Part shown: positions 7,743 to 14,460 of the stretch, piece by piece
Layout of the letters: every line of letters begins with the position of its first letter
How positions within the stretch are numbered: the stretch's first letter is position 1
NCBI GenBank assembly: GCA_947304695.1
Contig: CAMZBS010000037.1
Coordinates: 1 to 19,726 of the forward strand
From: an uncultured Prevotella sp.
GTDB taxonomy: Bacteria; Bacteroidota; Bacteroidia; Bacteroidales; Bacteroidaceae
Direction of reading: 5' to 3'
DNA: 19,726 nucleotides
The notes under the pieces: model-generated
Seen by the model: only the letters and a program-made list of their open reading frames with translations
The model's database searches: none
What the model was told of the DNA's origin: nothing
Position numbers and translations under genes: made by a program

Positions 7743-9326
7743 ATGTTGGACAAAGAACGGGGGCTGTATGTGGCCCATTGTGAAAAAGGAGCACTTTCGA
7801 TAGTAGGTAAGATGGCCAACCGGCACGGACTGATTGCCGGTGCCACGGGTACGGGAAAAACGGTGACGCTGCAAGTCATGGCTGAGACTTTCTGCCAGGC
7901 TGGCGTGCCTTGTTTCATGGCTGATATGAAGGGCGACCTGAGTGGTATCTCGCAGGTGGGCAAGATGAGCGGCTTTATTGAGAAGCGTCTGCCGGAGTTC
8001 GGCATTGAGAATCCGGAGTTTCAGAGTTGTCCAGTGCGTGTCTTCGATGTCTACGGCGAACAGGGTCATCCCATGCGTGCCACCGTCAGTCAGATGGGAC
8101 CACAGCTGCTGTCGCGTCTCTTGGGACTCAATGAGACGCAGGACGGTGTGCTGAACATCGTGTTCCGCATTGCCGATGAGCGCGGTTTGCTTATCCTTGA
8201 TATGAAAGACCTGCGCTCGATGCTCGACTATGTGTCGAAGCACGCCAAGGAATATACCACCAAGTATGGCAATATCTCCACGGCATCGGTGGGTGCCATC
8301 CAGCGTGCGTTGCTGCAGTTGGAGGCACAGGGTGCCGATAAGTTCTTTGGTGAGCCGTCGTTCGACATTTATGACCTTATGCAGACCGAAGGCGGCAAGG
8401 GCGTGATGAGTGTGCTGGCTGCCGACAAGCTGATGATGCAGCCCAAGCTCTATTCTACCTTCCTGCTCTGGCTGCTCAGTGAGCTCTACTCCACCTTGCC
8501 TGAAGTGGGCGACCTGCCTTTGCCTAAGCTGGTGTTCTTCTTCGATGAGGCCCACATGCTGTTTGACGGCACCTCGAAGGCGCTTCTGGATAAAATTGAA
8601 CAGGTCATCCGACTTATCCGCTCGAAAGGCGTGGGCATCTATTTCATTACGCAAAGTCCCACCGATATTCCTGAAAACATCCTCGGTCAGCTGGGCAATC
8701 GTGTGCAGCATGCCCTGCGTGCCTATACGCCGAAGGACCAGAAGGCGGTGAAGACGGCTGCCGACACCTTCCGTGCCAATCCTGAGTTTAAGACCGATGA
8801 GGCCATCATGAACCTTGAAACGGGCGAGGCCCTTGTGAGTTTCCTCGACGAGAAGGGCGCTCCCAGCGTGGTGGAGAGGGCCAAGATTCTGTTCCCGCTG
8901 TCGCAGATTGGTGCCATCACAGAAGGACAACGACTCGACCTGATTAAGCAGAGCCGTATCTATGGCAAGTATGACACACCAGTAGACCGCGAGAGTGCCT
9001 ACGAGCAGCTCATCCGTGAGGCCGAGACACAGTTGCAGGAGGTGGAAGAAGAGTTGCCTGCAACATCGAAGAGGGCCGAGAAGGAACTGAAGGAAGAGAA
9101 AAAGAAGCCGGGCATTATGAGTAAGGTGTGGAAGGCTGTGCTTACGGCTGTCACCTCAACGCTGGCCACCGTGCTGGGCACCTGGGTGAGCAACAAGGTG
9201 TCGGGCAAAACGTCGAAGTCGAAGACATCGGCCAAGGAGAAGGTTGTGAAGAATGCAACCAGTGCTGCCACGCGTACAATCACTAAAGAACTGACGCGTG
9301 ACATACTGGGGAATCTCGTAAAATAG
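7743..9326 (+). CDS. HerA-like ATPase of the YjgR/DUF853 family
   Basis: Predicted cytoplasmic P-loop ATPase of 527 residues, the usual length for this family. The Walker A motif GATGTGKT is at 33-40, directly after the RHGLIAG strand. The Walker B strand is LVFFFDEAH, with Asp268 and Glu269. [13 protein letters not shown] and [37 protein letters not shown] segments are characteristic of YjgR relatives of HerA/FtsK translocases. The last 70 or so residues form a charged, probably coiled-coil stretch (about 420-455) and a short hydrophobic segment ([17 protein letters not shown]) before a Lys/Ser-rich tail, which hints at membrane contact or oligomerisation. The substrate and physiological role of this family are unknown. 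It is monocistronic, with its own promoter and terminator. The start follows an A-rich leader with no Shine-Dalgarno sequence. Confidence 0.88.
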   Translation: MLDKERGLYVAHCEKGALSIVGKMANRHGLIAGATGTGKTVTLQVMAETFCQAGVPCFMADMKGDLSGISQVGKMSGFIEKRLPEFGIENPEFQSCPVRVFDVYGEQGHPMRATVSQMGPQLLSRLLGLNETQDGVLNIVFRIADERGLLILDMKDLRSMLDYVSKHAKEYTTKYGNISTASVGAIQRALLQLEAQGADKFFGEPSFDIYDLMQTEGGKGVMSVLAADKLMMQPKLYSTFLLWLLSELYSTLPEVGDLPLPKLVFFFDEAHMLFDGTSKALLDKIEQVIRLIRSKGVGIYFITQSPTDIPENILGQLGNRVQHALRAYTPKDQKAVKTAADTFRANPEFKTDEAIMNLETGEALVSFLDEKGAPSVVERAKILFPLSQIGAITEGQRLDLIKQSRIYGKYDTPVDRESAYEQLIREAETQLQEVEEELPATSKRAEKELKEEKKKPGIMSKVWKAVLTAVTSTLATVLGTWVSNKVSGKTSKSKTSAKEKVVKNATSAATRTITKELTRDILGNLVK

Positions 9327-9336
9327 ACTAAGAGTT

Positions 9337-9370
9337 GAGAGTTGAGAACTTGAATTCTCAACTCTCAGTT
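9337..9370 (+). terminator. 12-bp perfect hairpin terminator between convergent genes
   Basis: gagagttgagaa (9337-9348) pairs completely with ttctcaactctc (9355-9366) around a 6-base loop, followed by AG and a run of five T. It lies 10 bases past the ATPase stop and 5 bases past the stop of the opposing lipoprotein gene, so both transcripts can use it, although the T-run favours the + strand. The stem is built from GTTGAGA words that start upstream of the hairpin (9332). Confidence 0.85.
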
Positions 9371-9371
9371 T

Positions 9372-9845
9372 TTATTTCGTTGTCTTTGTAGAATAACGGA
9401 CGGACATGGTGGGGCTGTAGGTGTTGAGCAGCGTCAGGATAACTGTGCCCTTGTAGTTTTCGTAGAAAGCCTCTTTGTGCAGGTCGCCGCTGTGGCGCAT
9501 GGTGGGCCATCCGAAGTCTTTTTCCAGCTCGTCGTGGCGTGCCTGCCACAGGTTGCTGGTCGAGTCGTTATAAGTGGCAACATACTCTTCCAGAATGTCG
9601 CTGATGGTGTCCTTCTGGTGATAGATGGTCACCTTGAGGTTGTTGGCGATGGTATCCACCAGTACATAGTTGGTCTCGCCTGTGTGGAAGGTGTCGAGTG
9701 CCAGTCCCTGCTCCTGCAGCGAGTCGCACATGGCTTTGGCCGAAGTACCCATGCTGATGCCACGGAAGTTCAGGTATTCGCGTTCTCCGCTGCATGCCAG
9801 CAGCATGGCGGCAACTGCCACAAGGGCAAACATCATTTTCTTCAT
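9372..9845 (-). CDS. Small predicted lipoprotein of unknown function
   Basis: 157 residues. The N-terminus MKKMMFALVAVAAMLLAC is a lipoprotein signal with the lipobox LLAC, so Cys18 should be lipidated and the protein anchored in the outer or inner membrane. The mature part begins SGEREYLNFRGISMGTSAKAM and has alternating hydrophobic strands and several aromatic residues. No catalytic motif is visible and I do not recognise a family. It is convergent with the ATPase gene and has its own promoter about 40 bases upstream. The start is secure because the signal peptide begins at the first Met. Confidence 0.78.
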   Translation of the reverse strand: MKKMMFALVAVAAMLLACSGEREYLNFRGISMGTSAKAMCDSLQEQGLALDTFHTGETNYVLVDTIANNLKVTIYHQKDTISDILEEYVATYNDSTSNLWQARHDELEKDFGWPTMRHSGDLHKEAFYENYKGTVILTLLNTYSPTMSVRYSTKTTK

Positions 9846-9885
9846 AGTCGTTGTTGTTTTTTTTAATGTGAATATTTAACTGTGA

Positions 9886-9919
9886 CAAAATTACAACACT
9901 TTCCCCATACGCGCGCAAA
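9886..9919 (-). promoter_or_regulatory. Promoter for the lipoprotein gene
   Basis: Read on the minus strand, TAATTTTG (9893-9886) matches TAnnTTTG exactly. TTTG (9919-9916) lies 22 bases upstream, slightly longer than the usual 19-21. Transcription near 9880 would give a leader of about 35 bases. Confidence 0.55.
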
Positions 9920-9932
9920 CCATTATATATTA

Positions 9933-10004
9933 TTAACAAAAAAGACTGGCCAAACGTATGAAAAGCAAAAAGCCACGCTTCACAGCGGGGCTTTTCTTGA
10001 TCAT
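9933..10004 (-). other. Possible 23-residue microORF in the candidate leader/small RNA
   Basis: An ATG at 10004-10002 opens a frame encoding MIKKSPAVKRGFLLFIRLAS followed by LFC and TAA. It is basic at the start and hydrophobic at the end, which could fit a membrane microprotein. However, most of it coincides with the hairpin at 9968-9995, so it may be incidental. A shorter frame (MVKVYG, stop) lies just upstream on the same strand. Confidence 0.2.
9968..9998. terminator. Bidirectional hairpin with T-tracts
   Basis: aaaagcc (9968-9974) pairs with ggctttt (9989-9995), and inside that cgct (9976-9979) pairs with agcg (9984-9987) around a TCAC loop; the only mismatch is A9975/G9988. T-rich sequence follows on both strands. 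It sits between divergent genes where no coding transcript should end, which suggests it terminates a non-coding RNA. Confidence 0.7.
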
Positions 10005-10053
10005 TTAAAAACTAAATTAATCAACCATAAACCTTAACCATTAAAATCTTTTT
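9968..10053 (-). ncRNA. Candidate small RNA or leader upstream of the lipoprotein gene
   Basis: A minus-strand promoter at 10088-10060 and the hairpin terminator at 9995-9968 would delimit a transcript of about 85 nt. Its middle contains a direct repeat of the word atggtt (ATGGTTAAGGTTTATGGTTGA). I do not recognise an RNA family. It could instead be an attenuated leader of the lipoprotein gene. Confidence 0.4.
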
Positions 10054-10059
10054 GCACTG

Positions 10060-10088
10060 CAAAGATACTAATTATTTTTGTTATCCAA
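10060..10088 (-). promoter_or_regulatory. Minus-strand promoter of the candidate small RNA
   Basis: On the minus strand TATCTTTG (10067-10060) is an exact TAnnTTTG match followed by CA. A TTG (10088-10086) lies 18 bases upstream. Predicted transcription start is near 10053. Confidence 0.5.
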
Positions 10089-10173
10089 GGTCGAATTAAG
10101 ATGAATTAAGGTAGAAAAAGCGTGATTTGACGTATTTTCTACCCAAAATAACGTTTTTTCAACCCTTTTGTCT

Positions 10174-10222
10174 TATTTTTGTTCACGCTTTTTGCAAGAT
10201 TGGACAAAATGTTGTAATTTCG
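10174..10222 (+). promoter_or_regulatory. Candidate promoters for the hybrid regulator gene
   Basis: Two options are visible. TTTG (10191-10194), 20 bases, TAATTTCG (10215-10222) has good spacing and one mismatch, but it abuts the first ATG and implies an almost leaderless message. TATTTTTG (10174-10181) matches exactly but lacks a clear -33 box and would give a leader of about 40 bases. Confidence 0.4.
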
Positions 10223-10223
10223 C

Positions 10224-11921
10224 ATGCTGAAGATGAACGCGTTTTTAATCATACTGACGTTATTGGCTGTAGCAGGGGTTGGCTTCATGGGATGGCAGCT
10301 CCACAGGCGCAGTGTGCGTCTGGCGAATCGTCTGCAATTGGAGCGCGCCTTTACCAACATCAGCCATGAGCTGCTCACGCCGCTCACGGTGGTGTCGGCT
10401 TCCATTGAACGGATGCGCAGTCAGGAGGCGCGCTTCGCGTCGGACTATGCGTTGATGGAACTGAACATAGACCGCATGGTCAGGCTGCTGCAGGAGATAC
10501 TGGAGACGAGCAAGTCGCAGGCTGGTCAGCTGAAGCTGCTTGTGTCACAGGGCGATGTGATGCAGTTCATCAGTCAGACGGCCCTTTGTCTGGAACCGCT
10601 CATGGCCCGTCACGGCCAGACATTTACCATTCAGTGTACACCGAAGTCGATGATGGGCTGGATAGACACCGACAAGCTAGACAAAATCATCTACAATCTG
10701 CTGTCGAATGCTGCTAAATATACACCACAAGGCGGGCGGGTGGCCCTTGATGTGCATACCAACAAGACCTACGACCATGTGATCATCAAGGTCATCGACA
10801 ACGGAATTGGACTGTCTGAAAAACAGTTGAAGCACCTGTTCCAGCGTTTCTATGACGGCGACTACCGCAAGATGAAGACCATCGGTACGGGACTGGGACT
10901 TCCGCTGACGCGTGACCTGGTCTATCTGCACGGTGGAAACATCGAGTGCGAGAGCCGACAGGGCCAGGGCACTATATTCACAGTGACGCTGCCCATCAGC
11001 AAAGAGGCCTTCCTGCCTTCGCAAATCGACGACAGTCAACAGTTCGACCTCGCGAAGTCGCGTTCTGCCATCCTCGACATTGCTCATTTGCTGCCTGAGA
11101 TTGAGGAACCTGAACCCAAGACCTTGCTTGAGACAGCCGACGATGACACCTACCGCATTCTGCTTGTTGAAGACAATATTGAGCTGCTCATGCTTATGCG
11201 TACGTTGCTCAGTGGCCGCTATCATGTGAACATTGCACAGAACGGACGTGAGGCTTTGGAGATTGTTGAGCGTGAAGATCTTGACCTAGTAATTAGCGAT
11301 GTGATGATGCCTGAGATGGACGGTAATGAGCTGACGGCTCAAATCAAGGCCAACCCCAACAGCAGTCATCTGCCAGTTATTCTGCTCACGGCCAAGACAC
11401 AGGAGGAAGACCGCAAGCAATCGCTGCTCATCGGAGCCGACGACTATATTACCAAACCGTTCCGTATGGGTGATCTGGAGCTGCGCATCAATAATATTAT
11501 TGAGAACCGCAAGCGTGTGCGCCGTGAGTATAAGTCACAGACCGTGGAGGAAACACGACTGAAGACACAGGTAGCCGCACCAACACCCGACGAGGAGTTT
11601 CTGCACCGAGCCATTGACTGTGTCTATGAACATTTGGGCGACAGCGACTTCGACCGCGATGCATTCGCCCGCGAGATGGGGGCTTCGGCTTCTACGCTCT
11701 ACAACAAGCTGCGCTCCATCACGGGACTCAACGTCTCGGCCTTCATTCGCGACATCCGCATGAAAGAGGCCCGTCGTATGGCTCAGACGCAGCCCGACCT
11801 GCGTGTGTCCGACTTGGCCTACAAGGTGGGATTCAAGGATCCGAAGTACTTCTCTACCTGTTTTAAGAAGGAGTTTGGCATGCAACCCAGCGAGTTTATT
11901 GAGCAGATGGGAGCGCTGTAG
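10224..11921 (+). CDS. Hybrid histidine kinase / response regulator / AraC regulator lacking the periplasmic sensor
   Basis: 565 residues combining a whole two-component pathway. A membrane helix lies at about 5-24, with no room for a periplasmic domain. The HisKA segment carries phospho-acceptor His48 in ISHELLTPLT. The kinase domain has the N box NLLSNAAKY (158-166), the G1 box DNGIGL (192-197) and the G2 box GTGLGL (221-226). The receiver (about 310-430) has phospho-acceptor Asp359 (ISDVMMPEMDG) and Lys411 (TKPF). An AraC-type DNA-binding domain occupies 457-560 (VSDLAYKVGFKDPKYFSTCFKKEFG). Typical Bacteroidetes hybrid systems carry several hundred residues of beta-propeller sensor before this core; here it is absent. 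The signal may come from a partner protein or from the membrane helix. The true start may be the ATG at 10233. No glycan-utilisation locus adjoins it, so its targets are unknown. Confidence 0.9.
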   Translation: MLKMNAFLIILTLLAVAGVGFMGWQLHRRSVRLANRLQLERAFTNISHELLTPLTVVSASIERMRSQEARFASDYALMELNIDRMVRLLQEILETSKSQAGQLKLLVSQGDVMQFISQTALCLEPLMARHGQTFTIQCTPKSMMGWIDTDKLDKIIYNLLSNAAKYTPQGGRVALDVHTNKTYDHVIIKVIDNGIGLSEKQLKHLFQRFYDGDYRKMKTIGTGLGLPLTRDLVYLHGGNIECESRQGQGTIFTVTLPISKEAFLPSQIDDSQQFDLAKSRSAILDIAHLLPEIEEPEPKTLLETADDDTYRILLVEDNIELLMLMRTLLSGRYHVNIAQNGREALEIVEREDLDLVISDVMMPEMDGNELTAQIKANPNSSHLPVILLTAKTQEEDRKQSLLIGADDYITKPFRMGDLELRINNIIENRKRVRREYKSQTVEETRLKTQVAAPTPDEEFLHRAIDCVYEHLGDSDFDRDAFAREMGASASTLYNKLRSITGLNVSAFIRDIRMKEARRMAQTQPDLRVSDLAYKVGFKDPKYFSTCFKKEFGMQPSEFIEQMGAL

Positions 11922-11961
11922 TGTTTTTTTCTCTTTCAAGGTTGAAAAAGGTGTCGGAAAA

Positions 11962-11993
11962 TTTTGCTATGACAGAAAAAAACTATACCTTTG
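11962..11993 (+). promoter_or_regulatory. Strong Bacteroidetes promoter with no coding gene downstream
   Basis: TTTTG (11962-11966), exactly 19 bases, then TACCTTTG (11986-11993) and C. It points toward a gap that holds no same-strand gene of normal size, so it probably drives a small RNA. Confidence 0.65.
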
Positions 11994-11998
11994 CATAA

Positions 11999-12090
11999 CA
12001 TATAAACACATATTATCCAACCTTTGCCTTAAATTGATACTACGAAAAGAAACACATGGAAGTGCGGATCGGCAACGAGACGCACTTTTG
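11999..12090 (+). ncRNA. Candidate small RNA after the hybrid regulator
   Basis: The promoter at 11962-11993 and the hairpin terminator at 12060-12089 define a transcript of about 90 nt. The unpaired 5' part is A/T-rich. A 26-codon frame opens at 12056 (MEVRIGNETHFC...), but it runs through the hairpin into sequence antisense to the cardiolipin synthase gene, so a coding role is doubtful. No known RNA family is recognised. Confidence 0.4.
12060..12089 (+). terminator. Hairpin terminator, + strand
   Basis: aagtgcg (12060-12066) and cgcactt (12081-12087) form a 7-base stem with a 14-base loop, ending in TTTT. It lies 140 bases past the regulator stop and 7 bases short of the convergent cls stop. 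It may terminate the small RNA, the regulator message, or weakly the cls operon. Confidence 0.6.
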
Positions 12091-12095
12091 TTATA

Positions 12096-13517
12096 TTATA
12101 ATAGTGGTGAGAACAGACGGGTCAGGCTTTCCATGAGACGCACTGTGAAACGGGGTGACATGCGTCCGGGCAGTTCAGTGAAGGACGTGGCGTTTTGCTC
12201 ATCGGCCAGGAAAAGGTCGCGCATCTTGCAAGCCGTTTCTTCATCATAGAAGAACACGTTTGCCTCAAAATTATTCTCAAAAGAGCGGAAATCAATGTTT
12301 GTTGAGCCGCAAGTGGCAATATTGTCGTCGCTCACTAAAAGCTTGGAGTGCAGGAAACCAGCCTCATAGAACGACACATGGATGCCTGCCTCATGGGCTT
12401 CGCGCAGATAGGAACGGCTAGCCCAGTCGGTAAAGCGGGCATCGCTGCGTCCTGGTACCAACAGGCGCACGTCGACACCTGTGGCTGCCGCCGTCTTCAG
12501 GGCAAACAGTATGACACCGGTGGGCAGAAAGTAGGGCGTTTCCATATAGATGTAACGCTTGGCGGCCAGGATAATGCGCAGATAGCCCTGCATGATGTCA
12601 GGATAGGGCGACGTAGGATTGGCTGTGACGGTCTGTAGGAGTGACGGACCGCCCTCTACGGTTGGAACGGGATAGTACTTGCGGTCACTCAGCAGGGTAC
12701 GGTCTACGAAGTACCAATCTATGAGGAAAGTCCGTTGCAGCGAGTAGACACCACGCCCTTCTATGCGCACCATGGTGTCGCGCCAAGGCTGTCCTTCGAG
12801 TGTTCCTTTCACGTAGCGCAGAGCAATGTTCATGCCGCCAATATAGCCGACACGTCCGTCGATGATCACCAGTTTACGGTGGTTGCGGTAGTTGGCCTTG
12901 CTCGTAAATTTCGGGAACCTTACGGGCAGGAACGAAACAACCTCGATGCCGGCTTCGCGCATGCGTTCAAAAAAACTGCTCTTCACACTCCAGCAGCCTA
13001 CGTCATCGTAGATGATGCGTACTTCCACACCCTTGCTGGCTTTTGCGATGAGTGCATCGGCTATCAGACGGCCCAATGGGTCGTCTTCGATGATGTACAT
13101 GTCGATGTGGATGTGGTTCTGAGCTTCAACAATGTCGTGCAGCAGGGCAGGGAAGAACTGATAGCCGTTAGTGAGCAGCTGCACCTGGTTGTTGTTGAAG
13201 GGCAGTGAGAAGTTCTGGTTGATAAACTGGTTGATGATGGTCTGGTGCTGTTCGGGCAGGTGCAGGTCGGTCTGCTCCACAAACTCAAGCATGCTGCGCT
13301 TCGTGAGCTGGTCCATGCTGCGTCGGCTCACCATGCGTTCCTTCCGGGTATTTACACCGAAGAACAGGTATGCCACAAAACCTATGATGGGAACAAAATA
13401 GATAATCAGTGCCCATGCCATCGTCTTGGCAGGCTGTCGGTTGTCCATGACTACATGAATGACCGCCGTGATGACGATCACCTGATAGAGAATGAATACC
13501 AGGCCTCCGACGCTCAT
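12096..13517 (-). CDS. cls: Cardiolipin synthase (phospholipase D family)
   Basis: 473 residues, the normal length for bacterial Cls. The enzyme joins two phosphatidylglycerol molecules (or a related lipid pair) to make cardiolipin at the inner membrane. Two N-terminal membrane helices (about 4-22 and 32-53) precede two phospholipase D catalytic repeats: His213-x-Lys215-x4-Asp220 (HRKLVIIDGRVGYIGGMN) and His390-x-Lys392-x4-Asp397 (HSKLLVSDDNIATCGSTN). Both HKD motifs are intact. It is the last gene of the minus-strand unit and starts 4 bases after the queE stop, so it is probably translated from the shared message. A stress-related role by co-regulation with dnaG is possible but only inferred. 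Confidence 0.93.
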   Translation of the reverse strand: MSVGGLVFILYQVIVITAVIHVVMDNRQPAKTMAWALIIYFVPIIGFVAYLFFGVNTRKERMVSRRSMDQLTKRSMLEFVEQTDLHLPEQHQTIINQFINQNFSLPFNNNQVQLLTNGYQFFPALLHDIVEAQNHIHIDMYIIEDDPLGRLIADALIAKASKGVEVRIIYDDVGCWSVKSSFFERMREAGIEVVSFLPVRFPKFTSKANYRNHRKLVIIDGRVGYIGGMNIALRYVKGTLEGQPWRDTMVRIEGRGVYSLQRTFLIDWYFVDRTLLSDRKYYPVPTVEGGPSLLQTVTANPTSPYPDIMQGYLRIILAAKRYIYMETPYFLPTGVILFALKTAAATGVDVRLLVPGRSDARFTDWASRSYLREAHEAGIHVSFYEAGFLHSKLLVSDDNIATCGSTNIDFRSFENNFEANVFFYDEETACKMRDLFLADEQNATSFTELPGRMSPRFTVRLMESLTRLFSPLL

Positions 13518-13521
13518 GGGC

Positions 13522-14115
13522 TTATTGAATGTTGATGAGTTTGTGGGTTTGTAGCGACAACTGCCATTTGGGATGTTGCAGAATGTATTCCACGCATCGT
13601 TTCATGATGTCGGCATTTCGCTGTGGGTCGCCTGTGTCGCAGGGCTGAAGATAGAGGAAATGAGGAAGTGGCAAATGAGATATGATGGTTTCAGGATTGG
13701 TGTCTTCTTCAAATACGATTTTGATTTCATCGGGCTGACGAGTCCATTTCTCATCACCCATTTCTCCTTTCCTATTTTGCTTTGGTGACACCGTCAGCCA
13801 GTCCAGGTTCTTTGGAGACGGGCGGGTGCCGTTGCTTTCCATGGCCACTTCATAGCCCTTGCTGTGCAGCAGCTCGACGAAAGCTTCGTCGGCCTGTAGG
13901 GTGGGTTCGCCGCCGGTGAGCACCACAAAACGGGCAGGGTAGGGGGCAATGGCTTGAAGAATGTCTTCGTCGCTCATTTCCTGATAGCTGTCAAACTCCG
14001 TATCGCAGAACGAACAGCGCAGGTTGCATCCTGCAAAACGGATGAAGATGGCTGCACGTCCTGTGTTGCGGCCTTCGCCCTGTAGTGAATAAAAGATTTC
14101 GTTAATCCTCTTCAT
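13522..14115 (-). CDS. queE: 7-carboxy-7-deazaguanine synthase (radical SAM)
   Basis: 197 residues. QueE converts 6-carboxy-tetrahydropterin to 7-carboxy-7-deazaguanine, the second dedicated step towards preQ0 and queuosine in tRNA. The QueE substrate loop FYSLQGEG (8-15) and the radical SAM cluster Cys30-x3-Cys34-x2-Cys37 (CNLRCSFCDTEFD) are present. The SAM-binding TGGEP is at about residue 87, with conserved ESNGT and TVSPK segments further on. The C-terminus ends QTHKLINIQ. It overlaps the end of queD by 14 bases, so translational coupling is likely. queC and queF are not in this window. Confidence 0.95.
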   Translation of the reverse strand: MKRINEIFYSLQGEGRNTGRAAIFIRFAGCNLRCSFCDTEFDSYQEMSDEDILQAIAPYPARFVVLTGGEPTLQADEAFVELLHSKGYEVAMESNGTRPSPKNLDWLTVSPKQNRKGEMGDEKWTRQPDEIKIVFEEDTNPETIISHLPLPHFLYLQPCDTGDPQRNADIMKRCVEYILQHPKWQLSLQTHKLINIQ

Positions 14116-14434
14116 AGGCAGCCATGTTTCCTTCGCTCTCCTGCACGAAAGCCTTGTAGCATTGTGGAATCTGCTCTACACACCAGCGTGCAATGTTTTC
14201 AGCCGTGGGGTTGAAGGGCAGCACATCGTTCAGGTTCTTGTGATCAAGCTTTTCTTTGATTTTGCGTTTCAATTCTGTGAAGTCAACGACCATGCCGTTC
14301 TGGTTCAGCTCACGTGCCTTGCAAAACAGGGTGATGACCCAGTTGTGGCCATGCAGTTGTGAGCACTTGCTTTCGTAGTCAAGGACCAGATGGTGGCTGG
14401 CCGATACTTCTAATTTCTTTTGGATGTAATACAT
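14102..14434 (-). CDS. queD: 6-carboxy-5,6,7,8-tetrahydropterin synthase
   Basis: 110 residues, at the short end for QueD. It makes 6-carboxy-tetrahydropterin from dihydroneopterin triphosphate, giving QueE its substrate. The zinc ligands His14 or His15 (SASHHL), His28 and His30 (LHGHNW) are present, as are the catalytic Cys24 of CSQLHGH and the DHKNLND motif (64-70) with its His. The acidic end (QESEGNMAAYEED) carries the conserved Glu. It lies 26 bases after dnaG and overlaps queE, fixing its place in the operon. Short length and a pteridine fold make PTPS homologues the only alternative; the adjacent queE settles it. Confidence 0.93.
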   Translation of the reverse strand: MYYIQKKLEVSASHHLVLDYESKCSQLHGHNWVITLFCKARELNQNGMVVDFTELKRKIKEKLDHKNLNDVLPFNPTAENIARWCVEQIPQCYKAFVQESEGNMAAYEED

Positions 14435-14460
14435 TTGGTTTACAATTTACATATTTCGTT

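Noticed and set aside
7541..7783. 80-codon plus-strand frame between the surface operon and the ATPase gene
   Set aside because: It runs through two terminator hairpins and the ATPase promoter, and overlaps the ATPase start out of frame.
7563..8930. 455-codon minus-strand open frame opposite the HerA-like ATPase gene
   Set aside because: It is antisense to a gene with intact Walker motifs, and its product is His/Gln/Leu-rich low-complexity sequence without any domain.
9477..9866. 129-codon plus-strand frame opposite the lipoprotein gene
   Set aside because: The minus-strand frame has a clear lipoprotein signal with a lipobox, so this is its shadow.
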